Source: JAPPLB01 sp965206655
Lineage (GTDB): Bacteria > Acidobacteriota > Terriglobia > Bryobacterales > UBA6623
Assembly (NCBI GenBank): GCA_965206655.1
Contig: CBDBKC010000038.1
Span: 1,116,001-1,180,000 of the forward strand
Direction of reading: 5' to 3'
DNA length: 64,000 bases
Shown here: positions 43,252 through 52,284 of the stretch, piece by piece
Layout: each line of letters begins with the position of its first letter
Position numbering within the stretch: position 1 is the first letter of the stretch
Position numbers and translations under genes: made by a program
The notes under the pieces: model-generated
What the model was told of the DNA's origin: nothing
Seen by the model: only the letters and a program-made list of their open reading frames with translations
Database searches by the model: none

Positions 43252-44649
43252 TCAGGTCGTGTCTCGTTCGTCCTCCCTTTCATCGAGAGTGCGGAGCTTG
43301 GCGGCGAAGGTTGTCCGTTTGAGTCGCAGCAGGTCCGCCGCGCGCGTTTTGTTCCCGCCGGATCGTTCAAGAGCCTTTTTGAGGAGACGAAGCTCGAACT
43401 GCATCACGACGGAATCGAGGTCCAGCCCCTCAGCGGGGAGCCTCACTTCGGGCAGGAATCGCGACTCGGGCTGAACCGGCGATGAAGGTACCGGAAAATC
43501 GCTCGGATACAGAACCTCCCGGGAACCGGCTAGGGCCACCGCCTTCTCGATAGCATTCTCGAGTTGGCGGACGTTACCCGGCCAATCGTAGTCCATCAAG
43601 CGGGCCATGGCTTCGGGACCGGCGTTCTTCAAAGAAAGCTTCTCGCGGCGGCAGATCTTTTCCAGAATGTGGTCGACGAGAAGAGGAATGTCCTCGTTGC
43701 GGTCGGCGAGGCTGGGTATCGTGATCGGCACGACGTTAAGACGGTAGAACAGGTCTTCCCGGAACGTCCCTCGCTGAACCATTTTTCCGAGATCACGATT
43801 CGTGGCGGCGACAACTCGCACGTCGACGGTCATTGTTTGCGAGCTGCCTACACGCTGAAGCTCCCGCTCCTGAAGTACACGTAATAGCTTGCTCTGCATC
43901 TCGAGCGGCAGCTCGCCAATTTCATCGAGGAAGATGGTGCCGCCGTTCGCCTGTTCGAAACGCCCAACACGCTGTGCAACAGCTCCAGTGAACGCACCTT
44001 TGACGTGCCCAAAGAACTCAGCTTCCATCAGGCTCGCGGGAATCGCGCCGCAGTTGACCATCACCATCGGCTGCCGCGCTCGCTTGGAGGCACGGTGTAT
44101 CGCGCGCGCCACGAGTTCCTTGCCGGTGCCTGTCCGGCCAGAGATCAGTACGGTCGATTGGCGGGGCGCGATGAGCTGTAGCAGGTGCGCGACTTTCGTC
44201 ATCGCGGGACTGGTTCCCACAAGCCCGGCGATCCCGTGCTCGCTGCGCTCAAGGCCGTGGGCGCCTTCCAGAGGGCCCCCTAATCCGTGGATCAGATCGA
44301 AAAGCTCATTCGCCGCCAGCAAACTCGCCTCGCGCAACGGCAGATACGCCAGAGCGCCCAGGCGCGCGAGCCTTACCGATTCGGCGTAGTCCGGCCGCAG
44401 AGCCAGGATGAGCACCGCAAGCCGAGGCGCGCTCCGCAAGAGTTGCTCCAGGGTGACCTCAGGCGCAACCGATGTCGATCCGGCCTCCAACACGACCCTG
44501 TCGAAATGCTGCTCGTCGAGAAGCCAACATGCCTCGCGAGGCTCCGGCACTCGCAGGAAGGTCGCCGACTCACCTTCGCATGCCTGACGAAGTAAGTCTC
44601 GAAACGAGTCGTCATGGCCTGTGTAAAGAACTCGTAGTTTCGTTTGCAT
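43252..44649 (-). CDS. Sigma-54-dependent activator (flagellar FlrC/FleQ-like), degenerate receiver
   Basis: This 465-residue enhancer-binding protein has an N-terminal receiver-like domain (1-120) lacking the phosphorylatable Asp (the strand reads RVVLEAG). The AAA+ domain has Walker A GRTGTGKE (171-178), the sigma-54 contact loop GAFTGA (218-223), Walker B GGTIFLDEIGEL and the arginine-finger region FREDLFYRLNVVPI. A Fis-type helix-turn-helix closes the protein (LERSGGNKTRAADLLRLKRTTF). A receiver without the Asp is typical of FleQ/FlrA-type flagellar master activators. It lies 135 bp upstream of flgB, whose promoter is sigma-54 type. Confidence 0.92.
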   Translation of the reverse strand: MQTKLRVLYTGHDDSFRDLLRQACEGESATFLRVPEPREACWLLDEQHFDRVVLEAGSTSVAPEVTLEQLLRSAPRLAVLILALRPDYAESVRLARLGALAYLPLREASLLAANELFDLIHGLGGPLEGAHGLERSEHGIAGLVGTSPAMTKVAHLLQLIAPRQSTVLISGRTGTGKELVARAIHRASKRARQPMVMVNCGAIPASLMEAEFFGHVKGAFTGAVAQRVGRFEQANGGTIFLDEIGELPLEMQSKLLRVLQERELQRVGSSQTMTVDVRVVAATNRDLGKMVQRGTFREDLFYRLNVVPITIPSLADRNEDIPLLVDHILEKICRREKLSLKNAGPEAMARLMDYDWPGNVRQLENAIEKAVALAGSREVLYPSDFPVPSSPVQPESRFLPEVRLPAEGLDLDSVVMQFELRLLKKALERSGGNKTRAADLLRLKRTTFAAKLRTLDEREDERDTT

Positions 44650-44950
44650 TCGGATTGAGGTGCGGCCGGGTCAACCGCCCCGGCCCCGCTGTATGGGACA
44701 GCGGGCTTACTCTGCTTGACCGGAGGATTCGCATCGTCCATACATGTGCCTGGCAGCGTCCCTGATATATGCCCTTGTACCGTTCATCAACTCGGCAATA
44801 GGGAGGCAAAGGGCGGAGTTTTTCACACGCTCACCAATTTTCGACCTAGGGCGGAGCCGGCGGAACATCGATCGAGAAGCGCCCGTTCGGACCGCCCGCA
44901 AGCCGTCGTGCGGTGGACATTCTTGCCCCAATGCCGTTGCAAAAGGGCTA
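44650..44950. other. Gene-free stretch with one strong hairpin
   Basis: Between the activator gene and the IS1595 copy I see no convincing gene. Short frames such as 44744-44986 read into the element and have no homology signs. The stretch contains CCCGCTGT-n5-ACAGCGGG (44685-44705), a perfect 8-bp stem not followed by a T run, which may be a structural or processing signal. Confidence 0.5.
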
Positions 44951-45983
44951 GTGGGGTATCCACTTGACTCAGGTGACCCCAAGATGTAGTATGCGGCCTC
45001 GTGGAGGATTACCCGCGCGATCTGCTCGAGTTCGAGGCGCGCTTCGCCACCGAAGAGGCCTGTCGCGACTATCTGGTCGCGCTGCGCTGGCGGGACGGGT
45101 TCCGTTGCCCCAACTGTGGGCTTGAGCGAGCTTGGCCGGTGCGCAAAGTATGGTTCGAATGTGCTGCCTGCGGTCGCCAAACGTCCGTCACGGCCGGTAC
45201 GATCTTTCAGGACACACGCAAGCCGTTGCGGCTTTGGTTCCGAGCAATGTGGCACGTCGTCTCGCAGAAGAACGGAGTCAGCGCCTTGGGTTTGCAACGC
45301 GTTCTGGGACTGGGCAGCTACCAAACCGCCTGGGCTTGGATGCACAAGCTGCGGCGGGCGATGGTGCGGCCGGGGCGCGAGCGTTTGACGGGCGTCGTCG
45401 AGGTGGATGAGACCTACTGGGGCGCGGAGGAGGAGGGCGTTCGCGGCCGCCAGATCGAGCGTAAAGGATTGATTGCAGTAGCCGCGGAGGAGAGAGGCAG
45501 CGGGCTGGGGCGGATCCGTATGCAGCGCCTGCGCAACGCCTCGGCGGCCAGCTTGATGCCCTTCGTGGAGGAGTCGATCGAGCCAGGCAGCGTGGTTCGC
45601 ACCGATGGCTGGCTGGGCTACGAGCCACTCGAGAAGAAGGGCTATCGGCACCACATCGTCTTCCTCAAGGGTCGCCGCGAGCAGGCGTCGGAATTGCTTC
45701 CGCTGGTGCACAAAGCGATCTCGCTGCTCAAGCGCTGGTTGCTGGGTACGCATCAAGGGGCGGTCAGCCACGAGCATTTGGACTACTATCTGGACGAATT
45801 CGTCTTCCGGTTCAACCGGCGCAGCTCACGTAGCCGGGGCAAGCTGTTCTACAGGCTGGTTCAGCAAGCGGTCGCTGTGGAGCCGACGCCGTATCGCTCG
45901 ATCATCGCCCACTGGGACGCCGAGCCGTTCTGAACCCCAAACACAAGATGTTGGGGTCACCTGAGTCAAGTGGATACCCCACC
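44951..45983 (+). mobile_element. IS1595-family element, copy 2 (1033 bp) with 8-bp target duplication
   Basis: Terminal inverted repeats of about 30 bp (GTGGGGTATCCACTTGACTC inward) bound a single transposase gene. Perfect 8-bp direct repeats AAGGGCTA flank it at 44943-44950 and 45984-45991, the duplication size usual for IS1595. It is in the opposite orientation to copy 1, 39 kb away, so the two could support inversion of the segment between them. Confidence 0.95.
45001..45933 (+). CDS. IS1595-family (ISXO2-like) transposase, intact
   Basis: This 310-residue transposase has an N-terminal zinc ribbon (CPNC at about residue 37 and CAACG near 54), a helix-turn-helix region (GVSALGLQRVLGLGSYQTAWAWMHKLR) and an ISXO2-like catalytic core. 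VVEVDETYWGA holds the first Asp and VVRTDGWLGYEPL the second. SHEHLDYYLDEFVFRFNRR holds the third catalytic position, where this family has Glu or Asn-His (reading E-H here). A GTG start at 45001 is used. Its frame is whole, unlike copy 1. Confidence 0.94.
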   Translation: MEDYPRDLLEFEARFATEEACRDYLVALRWRDGFRCPNCGLERAWPVRKVWFECAACGRQTSVTAGTIFQDTRKPLRLWFRAMWHVVSQKNGVSALGLQRVLGLGSYQTAWAWMHKLRRAMVRPGRERLTGVVEVDETYWGAEEEGVRGRQIERKGLIAVAAEERGSGLGRIRMQRLRNASAASLMPFVEESIEPGSVVRTDGWLGYEPLEKKGYRHHIVFLKGRREQASELLPLVHKAISLLKRWLLGTHQGAVSHEHLDYYLDEFVFRFNRRSSRSRGKLFYRLVQQAVAVEPTPYRSIIAHWDAEPF

Positions 45984-46171
45984 AAGGGCTATTGGGCCCC
46001 GAAACGACAAATTGGGCCTCTGGTAGGTGGTTTTCTACTACCAGCTAAGGCTGACAATTGATTGTGACCCTGGGGCAGCGTACGGTATCACGTAGTAGTA
46101 ACAGAGTTGTACGTCCGATGAGACACGGGTCGGAAGGACGCCCAGACCCGAGACGGCCGCCTAGTGATCCA

Positions 46172-46849
46172 ATGATCCAAGTCATTGTTTGCGAAACACA
46201 CCCGATCGTCGTAGAAGGTCTCAAGAAGACCCTCCACGAAGCCAAAGATCTGCGCTATGTGGGCTGCGAGGCATCCCCGAAGGCGTTGCTCGAAAAGGCA
46301 GCGGAAGAGTCGGCGAAGGTCTGCCTCATCGATAAGGCTCTCGGCACCTCGGCGGTCTTCCAGTTGATCTCCGACTTGAAGGCGCAGTCGCCTGACACCG
46401 AGCCCGTACTTTGGGCTTCGGAAATCTCAGAAGTTGAGTCTTTCCGCGCCCTTCAGGTCGGCGCCCGCGGCATACTCAAGAAGACGCTGCCGATTCAGGT
46501 TCTGCTCGACTGCATCCGCACCGTCGCGAAGGGCAACATTTGGATCGAAAGCTCCATCTCAAACCAGTTCGTCGGCTTCATCAACCGCCGCTCTACCCCC
46601 CGGCTCACTCCACGTGAAGACGAAATTCTCAATCTTGTGATGCGGGGCATGAAGAACAAGCAAATAGCCGACAGCCTGAGCATTACGACCGGGACCGTCA
46701 AAGTTCATCTCATGCACGTGTTTGAGAAAACCGGTGTCAAAGACCGGTTCGAACTGGCTTTGTACGGCCGAAAGCTGCGAGGATATAACGAAGACTACGG
46801 CAGCGAAATCGTGCCGGTCCCTGAGGCCTCGGCCGACGACGCCGCCTAG
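46172..46849 (+). CDS. NarL/FixJ-family response regulator
   Basis: This 225-residue two-domain regulator has a receiver (about 1-120) with the probable phospho-acceptor Asp in KVCLIDKALG and the Lys in GARGILKKTLP. A LuxR-type helix-turn-helix follows (LTPREDEILNLVMRGMKNKQIADSLSITTGTVKVHLMHVFEKTGV). The ATG at 46172 (MIQVIVCETHPIVVEGL) fits the family start. No histidine kinase is beside it, so its partner and targets are unknown. It is 31 bp upstream of the disrupted glycosyltransferase gene and could share a transcript. Confidence 0.9.
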   Translation: MIQVIVCETHPIVVEGLKKTLHEAKDLRYVGCEASPKALLEKAAEESAKVCLIDKALGTSAVFQLISDLKAQSPDTEPVLWASEISEVESFRALQVGARGILKKTLPIQVLLDCIRTVAKGNIWIESSISNQFVGFINRRSTPRLTPREDEILNLVMRGMKNKQIADSLSITTGTVKVHLMHVFEKTGVKDRFELALYGRKLRGYNEDYGSEIVPVPEASADDAA

Positions 46850-46879
46850 CTGTGGGTCGTTCTGACCCCTGATCCTGAA

Positions 46880-47162
46880 ATGTCGGGTAAGTCCTCCCGG
46901 GTTGCGGTTCTTGCCGCGATCCTCGTGTTGTATGCCGGTTGGACCGCTGCTTCGTGGTCGGAAGCCCAATTCGGGTACCTCCACGATGATTCGCTTTACG
47001 TCTCTTCAGCCCACTCTCTGGCCGAGGGACGCGGCTATCTAATTCCCAGCATTCCGTCCGAGCCACCGCAAAGCAAGTACCCCATCGGGTACCCTTTTTT
47101 TCTCTCGCTTCTCTGGCGCCTCCAACCTGACTTTGCCGGCCTACCACGGTTCATCTTGGGAA
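46880..47162 (+). pseudogene. GT-C-type membrane glycosyltransferase, 5' part, cut by IS21
   Basis: The 94 visible codons encode a signal-anchor helix (residues 8-26) and a periplasmic loop with FGYLHDDSLYVSSAHSLAEGRGY, resembling the acidic catalytic loop of ArnT/PMT-like enzymes that use polyprenyl-phosphate sugars. KYPIGYPFFLSLLW begins the next membrane helix. Removal of the IS21 element and one TSD copy joins the frame (ILG then THIL) to 49725. The intact protein would be 544 residues. Confidence 0.8.
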
Positions 47163-47287
47163 TGAGAACGGCGGAGCCAAAATAGACCACAGAGCGGCGA
47201 TTCTAAGCCGCGTGAGGGCGGCGCAAAATTAGACCGCCCAGGTGGTCCGCGTAGCATCCCCGAGGTGTTTTGTGGAACACCGGAGGG

Positions 47288-48787
47288 ATGTATCAAGTGG
47301 AGCTATACGCTCAAGTACGGCGGAGTGTCATCGTTGAGGGGCTGAGTGAACGCGAGGCCGTCAAACGGTTCGGTTTGGCGCGGGAGACGGTGCGCAAGAT
47401 GCTGCGCTACAAGGCGCCGCCGGGCTATCGGCGGCGTCAACCGGTGAAGCGGCCGAAGCTGGATTCGTTCACAGGAATCATTGATCAGATACTGCTTGAC
47501 GATCAGCAGCAGCCGAGGAAACAGCGTCACACGGCACAGCGCATCTTCGACCGCTTGCGCGACGAGTACGACTTCACGGGCGGTTACACAATCATCAAGG
47601 ACTACGTTCGCGAGAAGAAGCTGGGCGGTCAAGAGATGTTTGTGCCGCTGGCACATCCTCCTGGCGATGCGCAAGCTGACTTCGGTGAAGCACTGGTTGT
47701 CATTGACGGAGTGCAGCGTAAGGCCCACTTCTTGGTGGTCGATCTACCGCACAGCGATGACGCCTTTGTAAAAGCCTTTCCCGCCGAGACGACGGAAGCC
47801 TTTTGCGAAGGACACAACGCCGCGTTTCGCTACTTTGGCGGTGTGCCGCGCAGCATTGTCTACGACAACACGAAGTTGGCGGTAGCAAGGATTCTCGGCG
47901 ACGGTACGCGCAAACGCACACGAGCGTTCAGTGAGTTGCAGTCGCACTACTTGTTCGCTGATCGTTTCGGCCGGCCAGGCAAGGGTAACGACAAAGGCAA
48001 GGTGGAAGGCTTGGTGGGCTATGGGCGGCGCAACTTCATGGTGCCGATCCCCCGGTTCTCGAGTTGGGAAGCCTTCAACGAACACCTCGAAGCCAAGTGC
48101 CGCAAGAACCGTGAGCGGCGCTTGCGGCGACACACCGAAACGATCGGAGAACGCTTTGAGCGCGACGCGAAAGCGTTGCTGCCATTGCCGTCCGCGCCCT
48201 ACGATGCCTGCGACAAACGTACGACCCGGGTGACGTCGTTGTCGCTGGTGCGCTATCGGACCAACGACTACTCGGTGCCGACGCGCTACGGCCATCGCCA
48301 GGTGTTGCTCAAAGCCTATGTGGACGAAGTAGTGATCTGTTGCGGCAGCGAAGAGATCGCACGCCACCGGCGCAGTTACGAACGCGAAGAGTTGATCTTC
48401 GATCCCGTCCATTATCTGGCGTTGCTGGAGCGCAAGACGAATGCGCTCGATCAAGCCGCGCCGTTGGTGGGTTGGGATCTACCGCCCGAGTTTCCGCGAT
48501 TACGACGCCTGCTCGAAGTCCGCTTGGGCAAAGCGGGCAAGCGCGAGTACGTGCAGGTGTTGCGTCTGCTGGAGGACTTTCGGCTGGAGCATGTTGCGGC
48601 GGCGGTGCGCCAAGCCTGCGAACTGGGAACGATCGGCTTCGACGCCGTCAAGCATCTGTTGCTGTGCGCGATCGAACAACGTCCGCCACGGCTGGACTTA
48701 ACGAAGTATCCTCACCTGCCGACGGCTCAAGTCGAGCAGACTTCGGCAGCGTCCTATCTCGCGCTCTTGGGGCAAGGAGCGGGCTGA
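47288..48787 (+). CDS. istA: IS21-family transposase IstA
   Basis: This 499-residue DDE transposase has an N-terminal helix-turn-helix (SEREAVKRFGLARETVRKML) and an integrase core with GDAQADFGEA (first Asp), SIVYDNTKLAV (second Asp) and GKGNDKGKVEGLVGY (Glu). A C-terminal beta-barrel region with the VRYRTNDYSVPTRYGHR motif follows. The ATG at 47288 follows GGAGGG. Its stop overlaps the istB start (TGATG), giving coupled translation. Confidence 0.95.
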   Translation: MYQVELYAQVRRSVIVEGLSEREAVKRFGLARETVRKMLRYKAPPGYRRRQPVKRPKLDSFTGIIDQILLDDQQQPRKQRHTAQRIFDRLRDEYDFTGGYTIIKDYVREKKLGGQEMFVPLAHPPGDAQADFGEALVVIDGVQRKAHFLVVDLPHSDDAFVKAFPAETTEAFCEGHNAAFRYFGGVPRSIVYDNTKLAVARILGDGTRKRTRAFSELQSHYLFADRFGRPGKGNDKGKVEGLVGYGRRNFMVPIPRFSSWEAFNEHLEAKCRKNRERRLRRHTETIGERFERDAKALLPLPSAPYDACDKRTTRVTSLSLVRYRTNDYSVPTRYGHRQVLLKAYVDEVVICCGSEEIARHRRSYEREELIFDPVHYLALLERKTNALDQAAPLVGWDLPPEFPRLRRLLEVRLGKAGKREYVQVLRLLEDFRLEHVAAAVRQACELGTIGFDAVKHLLLCAIEQRPPRLDLTKYPHLPTAQVEQTSAASYLALLGQGAG

Positions 48788-49548
48788 TGGCGAAGTCGAA
48801 TCTCTTACTGGAAGCCCATCTGAAAGCGTTGCGGCTGCCGACTTTCCTGCGCGAGTACGACAAAGTGGCGCGGCAATGCGCCGCCGAGGGCTTGGACTGT
48901 AGGAGCTTCCTGAAGCAACTCTGCGAGTTGGAACTGCTCGACCGAGATCAGCGGGCGACTGAACGTCGCATCAAAGCAGCCAAGTTTCCCGTGACGAAAA
49001 GTCTCGACACATTCGACTTCCTAGCGTTGCCTTCGTTAAACAAGAAGCTCGTGCTGGAGCTGGCGCGCTGTGAGTTCATCGACCGTCGCGAGAACGTCTT
49101 GGCTCTGGGCAACTCCGGCACCGGCAAGACGCATCTCGCCCTGGCGCTAGGCCTGGCCGCTTGTCAGAGCGGTTATCGAACACGCTTCACCACGGCTGCG
49201 GCACTGGTCAATGAACTGCTCGAAGCCCGCGACGAGCGACGGCTGCTGCGCTTCCAAAAACAACTTGCCAAGCAGGATCTGCTGATCGTCGATGAACTGG
49301 GCTATGTGCCGCTGTCGAAGACCGGCGCTGAGCTGCTGTTCGAGATCTTCTCGCAACGCTATGAACAAGGCTCCACGATGCTGACCTCAAACTTGCCGTT
49401 CACCGAGTGGACAGAGGTGCTCGGGTCCGAGCGCATGACCGGCGCTCTGCTCGATCGCCTCACCCACCACGTTCACATCCTGGAGATGAACGGCGAAAGC
49501 TTCCGCCTCAAACAGAGTCAAAAGAAACGGTCTCGCTCTTCCGACTGA
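48787..49548 (+). CDS. istB: IS21-family helper ATPase IstB
   Basis: This 253-residue AAA+ ATPase of the DnaC/IstB type remodels target DNA and recruits IstA. Walker A is GNSGTGKTHLA (about residue 108), Walker B LLIVDELGYVP, sensor I STMLTSNLPFTEW and the Arg-finger region LLDRLTHHVHILEM; all are intact. It starts one base before the end of the istA stop codon. Confidence 0.95.
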   Translation: MAKSNLLLEAHLKALRLPTFLREYDKVARQCAAEGLDCRSFLKQLCELELLDRDQRATERRIKAAKFPVTKSLDTFDFLALPSLNKKLVLELARCEFIDRRENVLALGNSGTGKTHLALALGLAACQSGYRTRFTTAAALVNELLEARDERRLLRFQKQLAKQDLLIVDELGYVPLSKTGAELLFEIFSQRYEQGSTMLTSNLPFTEWTEVLGSERMTGALLDRLTHHVHILEMNGESFRLKQSQKKRSRSSD

Positions 49549-49724
49549 CCCGCCCGCCGCTCGCGCCGGTTTTCGTGGGCCGCCTTCCACTACGCCTGGG
49601 TCGCCCTAAAGGGCGCCCTCAGGCTCCGTTCCAGCCGTCCCACGAAAACCGCTACCACTCCCCCAACTGGTCTAGTTTTACTCCGCCGAAGTGGTCTAAT
49701 TTCTCTCCGCCCTTGACATGGGAA

Positions 49725-51076
49725 CCCACATCCTGATCGGCGGCTGCTTTCTGCTTGCTGCCTACGCGCTTTTCCGGCAACTGGGACGCGGCCCTCGGTC
49801 CTCGCTGGCTCTCACCGCCCTCTGCGCCCTCCACCCCGGGATCGGCGATGTAACCCGCTTTGCGCTCAGTGACCTGCCGTTCATGTTCCTGGCGCTCGGC
49901 TCGGCCGTCGCAGCCGAAAGAGCGCTTCGGGAGGACGCCCCCCATCATTGGTGCACGAGGTGGTGGGCTGTTGCGACAGCGCTTTCCGCGGCCGCCATTC
50001 TCACCCGCTCAGTCGGCGTCGCCATCGTCGCCGGCATCGCTCTCGTGGCCGTAGTACGCCGAGCGCCGAAACCCGCAGCGGCCTATTCCGCCGTGTGCGC
50101 TGCGGTCTTTCTCGCCTCGTCGGCCTCGTCATCCCCCCAGGCGTATGCGGCCGGCCCGGATTATACAGGCTACGAACAAACTCTGCTCTTCTACACAGAC
50201 TACCTCGGCTTTTGGCGCTTCTCTGTCCCCAACTGGGACACCTTGGCGGCCCAGGTCGAGTTCAACGGCATGGAGATCCTCAAAACGCCCGCCTACCTGT
50301 GCTTTTTCCTGCCGGTACTGGGATTCGCCAGCGGCGTACTGCAAGCAACCGGGATTGTCCTCAGCGTGGGTATCGTGCGGGGAGTGTTTCGGGGTGTTGG
50401 CCGCCTGACGCTCCATCCCATCATGGGAGCCGTGTTGTGCTATCTGCCGATCGTCCTGCTATGGAACTACTCGCTCGCCGACCGCTTCTTCCTGCTCTTC
50501 GTTCCGCTGCTCTACCACGGAGCCGCCGGCGAAATCGGATCGCTGCTCAGTCCTATGCGGGAACTGCTCAAGCCCGGCGCCGAAACGGGACAGCGCGTTG
50601 CCGCGGTAATCATCTCGACGCTCATCCTCACACTGCTGGGATCCGCCGCGTATCGCTGCTTGTGGACCATCCCGGCCGGGACGCGACAAGGCAGCGCGGA
50701 ACGGGCCATCCTCAGGGAACAAAAACACCAAGCTTACGGCTGGCTGCGCGAGAACAGCGACCCCCGGGATCGCGTCATCGCTTACGAGGATGTCGTCGCC
50801 TACCTCGCCACGGGGCGTCAAGCCATGCGCCCCATCACGCCCTCAACCGCATCCTTCCGCGAAGCTCTCCAGCCCGACCTCGATCGGCTTCCCCACACCG
50901 CCCAAGCAATCCAAGCCCGCTATTGGCTGGCGGCGCCCGACGACTACCACCTCGAGCACGCCGACACATTCCTCGAGGAAGCGACAGCGGAACTCCTCGA
51001 ATCGGCCCCCGTCGTGTTCGAATCCCAGGACGGTACGGTGAAGCTCTATGAGATCGCGTCTCGACGAGATGATTGA
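49725..51076 (+). pseudogene. GT-C-type membrane glycosyltransferase, 3' part
   Basis: This is the remaining 450 codons of the gene split at 47162. There are about nine membrane helices, an internal periplasmic segment (YAAGPDYTGYEQTLLFYTDYLGFWRFSVPNW in pieces) and a C-terminal soluble region (AYGWLRENSDPRDRVIAYEDVVAYLATGRQAMRP) like those of hypothetical ArnT-like mannosyl- or arabinosyltransferases. It could be read from an ATG created at the IS21 edge (49718), but would lack the catalytic loop. No lesions other than the insertion are visible. Confidence 0.78.
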
Positions 51077-51103
51077 AATCGACCTAAGTCGCCGCGGGCG
51101 ATC

Positions 51104-51376
51104 TCAGTCCACGAGATCCACGCTATCCACCACGCCGATGATTGCCGCGTCGATCGGCGATCGCAAGCGCCCCACCGCCGTCATGGCTGCCCAACCGTCC
51201 ATCGTTAGCAGAACTCGATCCCCCACTCCCGCATCCACGGAATCCACCGCCACATAAGGCGCGCCGGTCAACCGGTCATTCAAGTCAATTGTTTTGACGA
51301 GCAACAGCTTTTGCTGACCGTGGCTCTCGTGCTTGGCCGGGGCCACGACCTCGCCGACCACCCTGCCGATCAGCAC
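51104..51376 (-). CDS. Microcompartment pentamer shell protein (BMC-P, EutN/CcmL) 1
   Basis: This 90-residue single-domain vertex protein forms pentamers that cap the icosahedral corners of a protein shell. The fold pattern is clear: VLIGRVVGEVVAPAKHE, LLLVKTIDLN, YVAVDSVDAGVGDRVLLTMDG and PIDAAIIGVVDSVDL. A GTG start at 51376 lies one base past the stop of the preceding BMC-P gene. It is the last gene of the locus and converges on the glycosyltransferase remnant. Confidence 0.93.
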   Translation of the reverse strand: MLIGRVVGEVVAPAKHESHGQQKLLLVKTIDLNDRLTGAPYVAVDSVDAGVGDRVLLTMDGWAAMTAVGRLRSPIDAAIIGVVDSVDLVD

Positions 51377-51377
51377 C

Positions 51378-51656
51378 TCACGACCCCTGGCTCTCTGTCG
51401 TGATCGAGTCCACGATTCCGACAACCGCGGCATCCACCCCCACTTCCGCGGGAAGCATCGCGAAGCTCGCCTCCTTGCCACGACACCAATAGATCGTCTC
51501 CCCCGCTCCCGCGCCGATAGTGTCTGCCGCGATTAGCGTCCGGCCCGCGTCAGCGCCCTGCTCATCAACGGGTTGAATCACCAGGAGCTTCACACCCTCA
51601 AACTGATCGATCTTGACACTCGCCCAGACACGCCCCAGGACCCGGCCCAAACGCAC
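51378..51656 (-). CDS. Microcompartment pentamer shell protein (BMC-P, EutN/CcmL) 2
   Basis: This 92-residue BMC-P protein has VRLGRVLGRVWASVKIDQFEGVKLLVIQPVD at the start, then ADTIGAGAGETIYWCRGKEASFA and VDAAVVGIVDSI. It is distinct from both neighbours, so it is not a recent duplicate. The GTG start at 51656 follows GGGGAG and is one base past the stop of the preceding gene. Using three different BMC-P paralogues is characteristic of fucose/rhamnose-type shells. Confidence 0.93.
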   Translation of the reverse strand: MRLGRVLGRVWASVKIDQFEGVKLLVIQPVDEQGADAGRTLIAADTIGAGAGETIYWCRGKEASFAMLPAEVGVDAAVVGIVDSITTESQGS

Positions 51657-51657
51657 G

Positions 51658-51939
51658 CTAGCTCCCCGAGCCGCTATCAAGCTCCAGGTCGTCTACAATC
51701 CCCACAATCGCCGTATCCACGGGACTGTCTTTCATACCGGAAGCCATTCGCGCCGAACTGCCGGACACCGTGATCACTCGCTCCCGAAAGCCGGCGCCGA
51801 CCGTATCGATCGCCACGACGTAGGTGTCGAGGTCAGTTCCCTGTGGCGTCACATGCCGCAAGACAAGCAGTTTCCTCCCTTCGAGACGAGGGTCTTTGCG
51901 AGTCGCAACGACAGTGCCCACCACGCGGGCCAACAGCAT
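51658..51939 (-). CDS. Microcompartment pentamer shell protein (BMC-P, EutN/CcmL) 3
   Basis: This 93-residue BMC-P protein opens with MLLARVVGTVVATRKDPRLEGRKLLVLRHV, followed by VAIDTVGAGFRERVITVSGSSARMA and VDTAIVGIVDDLEL. The GSSAR stretch at the pentamer pore is the typical EutN form. It lies 24 bp after the BMC-H gene. Confidence 0.94.
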   Translation of the reverse strand: MLLARVVGTVVATRKDPRLEGRKLLVLRHVTPQGTDLDTYVVAIDTVGAGFRERVITVSGSSARMASGMKDSPVDTAIVGIVDDLELDSGSGS

Positions 51940-51963
51940 TCTGATCGTCCTTTCGCCGGAGCC

Positions 51964-52248
51964 TTACTTCTTGGCCGGCGTTAGCTGGAAGATCTCTTCC
52001 AGATTGCCGTGCGGACTCGGAATTACATGCACCGCGATCAAGTCGCCGACCCTGCGAGCCGCTGAAGCACCCGCATCCGTCGCCGCTTTCACCGCCGCCA
52101 CATCGCCCCGGCAAAGCACCGTCACATACCCGGATCCGATTTTTTCCCAGCCAACCAGGGTTACTCTGGCTGCCTTCGCCATCGCGTCGGCGGCCTCAAT
52201 CAGAGCCGTCAGGCCGCGCGTTTCAATCATCCCAAGGGCTTCGCCCAT
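51964..52248 (-). CDS. Microcompartment hexamer shell protein (BMC-H)
   Basis: This 94-residue hexameric tile of the shell facets opens with EALGMIETRGLTALIEAADAM, followed by VGWEKIGSGYVTVLCRGDVAAVKAATDAG and ending in AVHVIPSPHGNLEEI, the standard BMC (PF00936) pattern. The pore-lining loop reads KIGSGY. It is the only BMC-H in the window and no trimer (BMC-T) is present. It starts 36 bp after the aldolase gene. Confidence 0.95.
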   Translation of the reverse strand: MGEALGMIETRGLTALIEAADAMAKAARVTLVGWEKIGSGYVTVLCRGDVAAVKAATDAGASAARRVGDLIAVHVIPSPHGNLEEIFQLTPAKK

Positions 52249-52284
52249 TAAAGTGTACTCCTCCCTGCTTCCTCAGCCGGCAAC

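Larger units (their letters stand above)
47163..49718 (+). mobile_element. IS21-family element (2556 bp) with 6-bp target duplication
   Basis: The outer ends read TGAGAACGGCGGAGCC (left) and TGTCAAGGGCGGAGAG (complement of right). Each is followed by a TTAGACC-type repeat, and a second similar repeat lies inside each end (47219-47242 and 49669-49689), the multiple terminal repeats usual for IS21. The direct repeat TGGGAA flanks it (47157-47162, 49719-49724). It carries istA and istB and interrupts a glycosyltransferase gene. Confidence 0.92.

Noticed and set aside
44716..44990. Small genes between the flagellar activator and the IS1595 copy
   Set aside because: The frames overlap one another, read into IS sequence and have no ribosome site or recognisable domain.
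44707..45777. A 356-codon open frame opposite the IS1595 transposase
   Set aside because: It is antisense of the transposase and reappears in pieces opposite copy 1, as expected for a shadow.
4950..45983. Inversion of the 39-kb segment between the two opposite IS1595 copies
   Set aside because: Copy 2 has matching direct repeats on both sides, so its flanks have not been exchanged with copy 1.
51104..52248. A carboxysome, because BMC-P proteins resemble CcmL
   Set aside because: There is no RuBisCO, carbonic anhydrase or CcmM; the aldolase points to a sugar-phosphate microcompartment.
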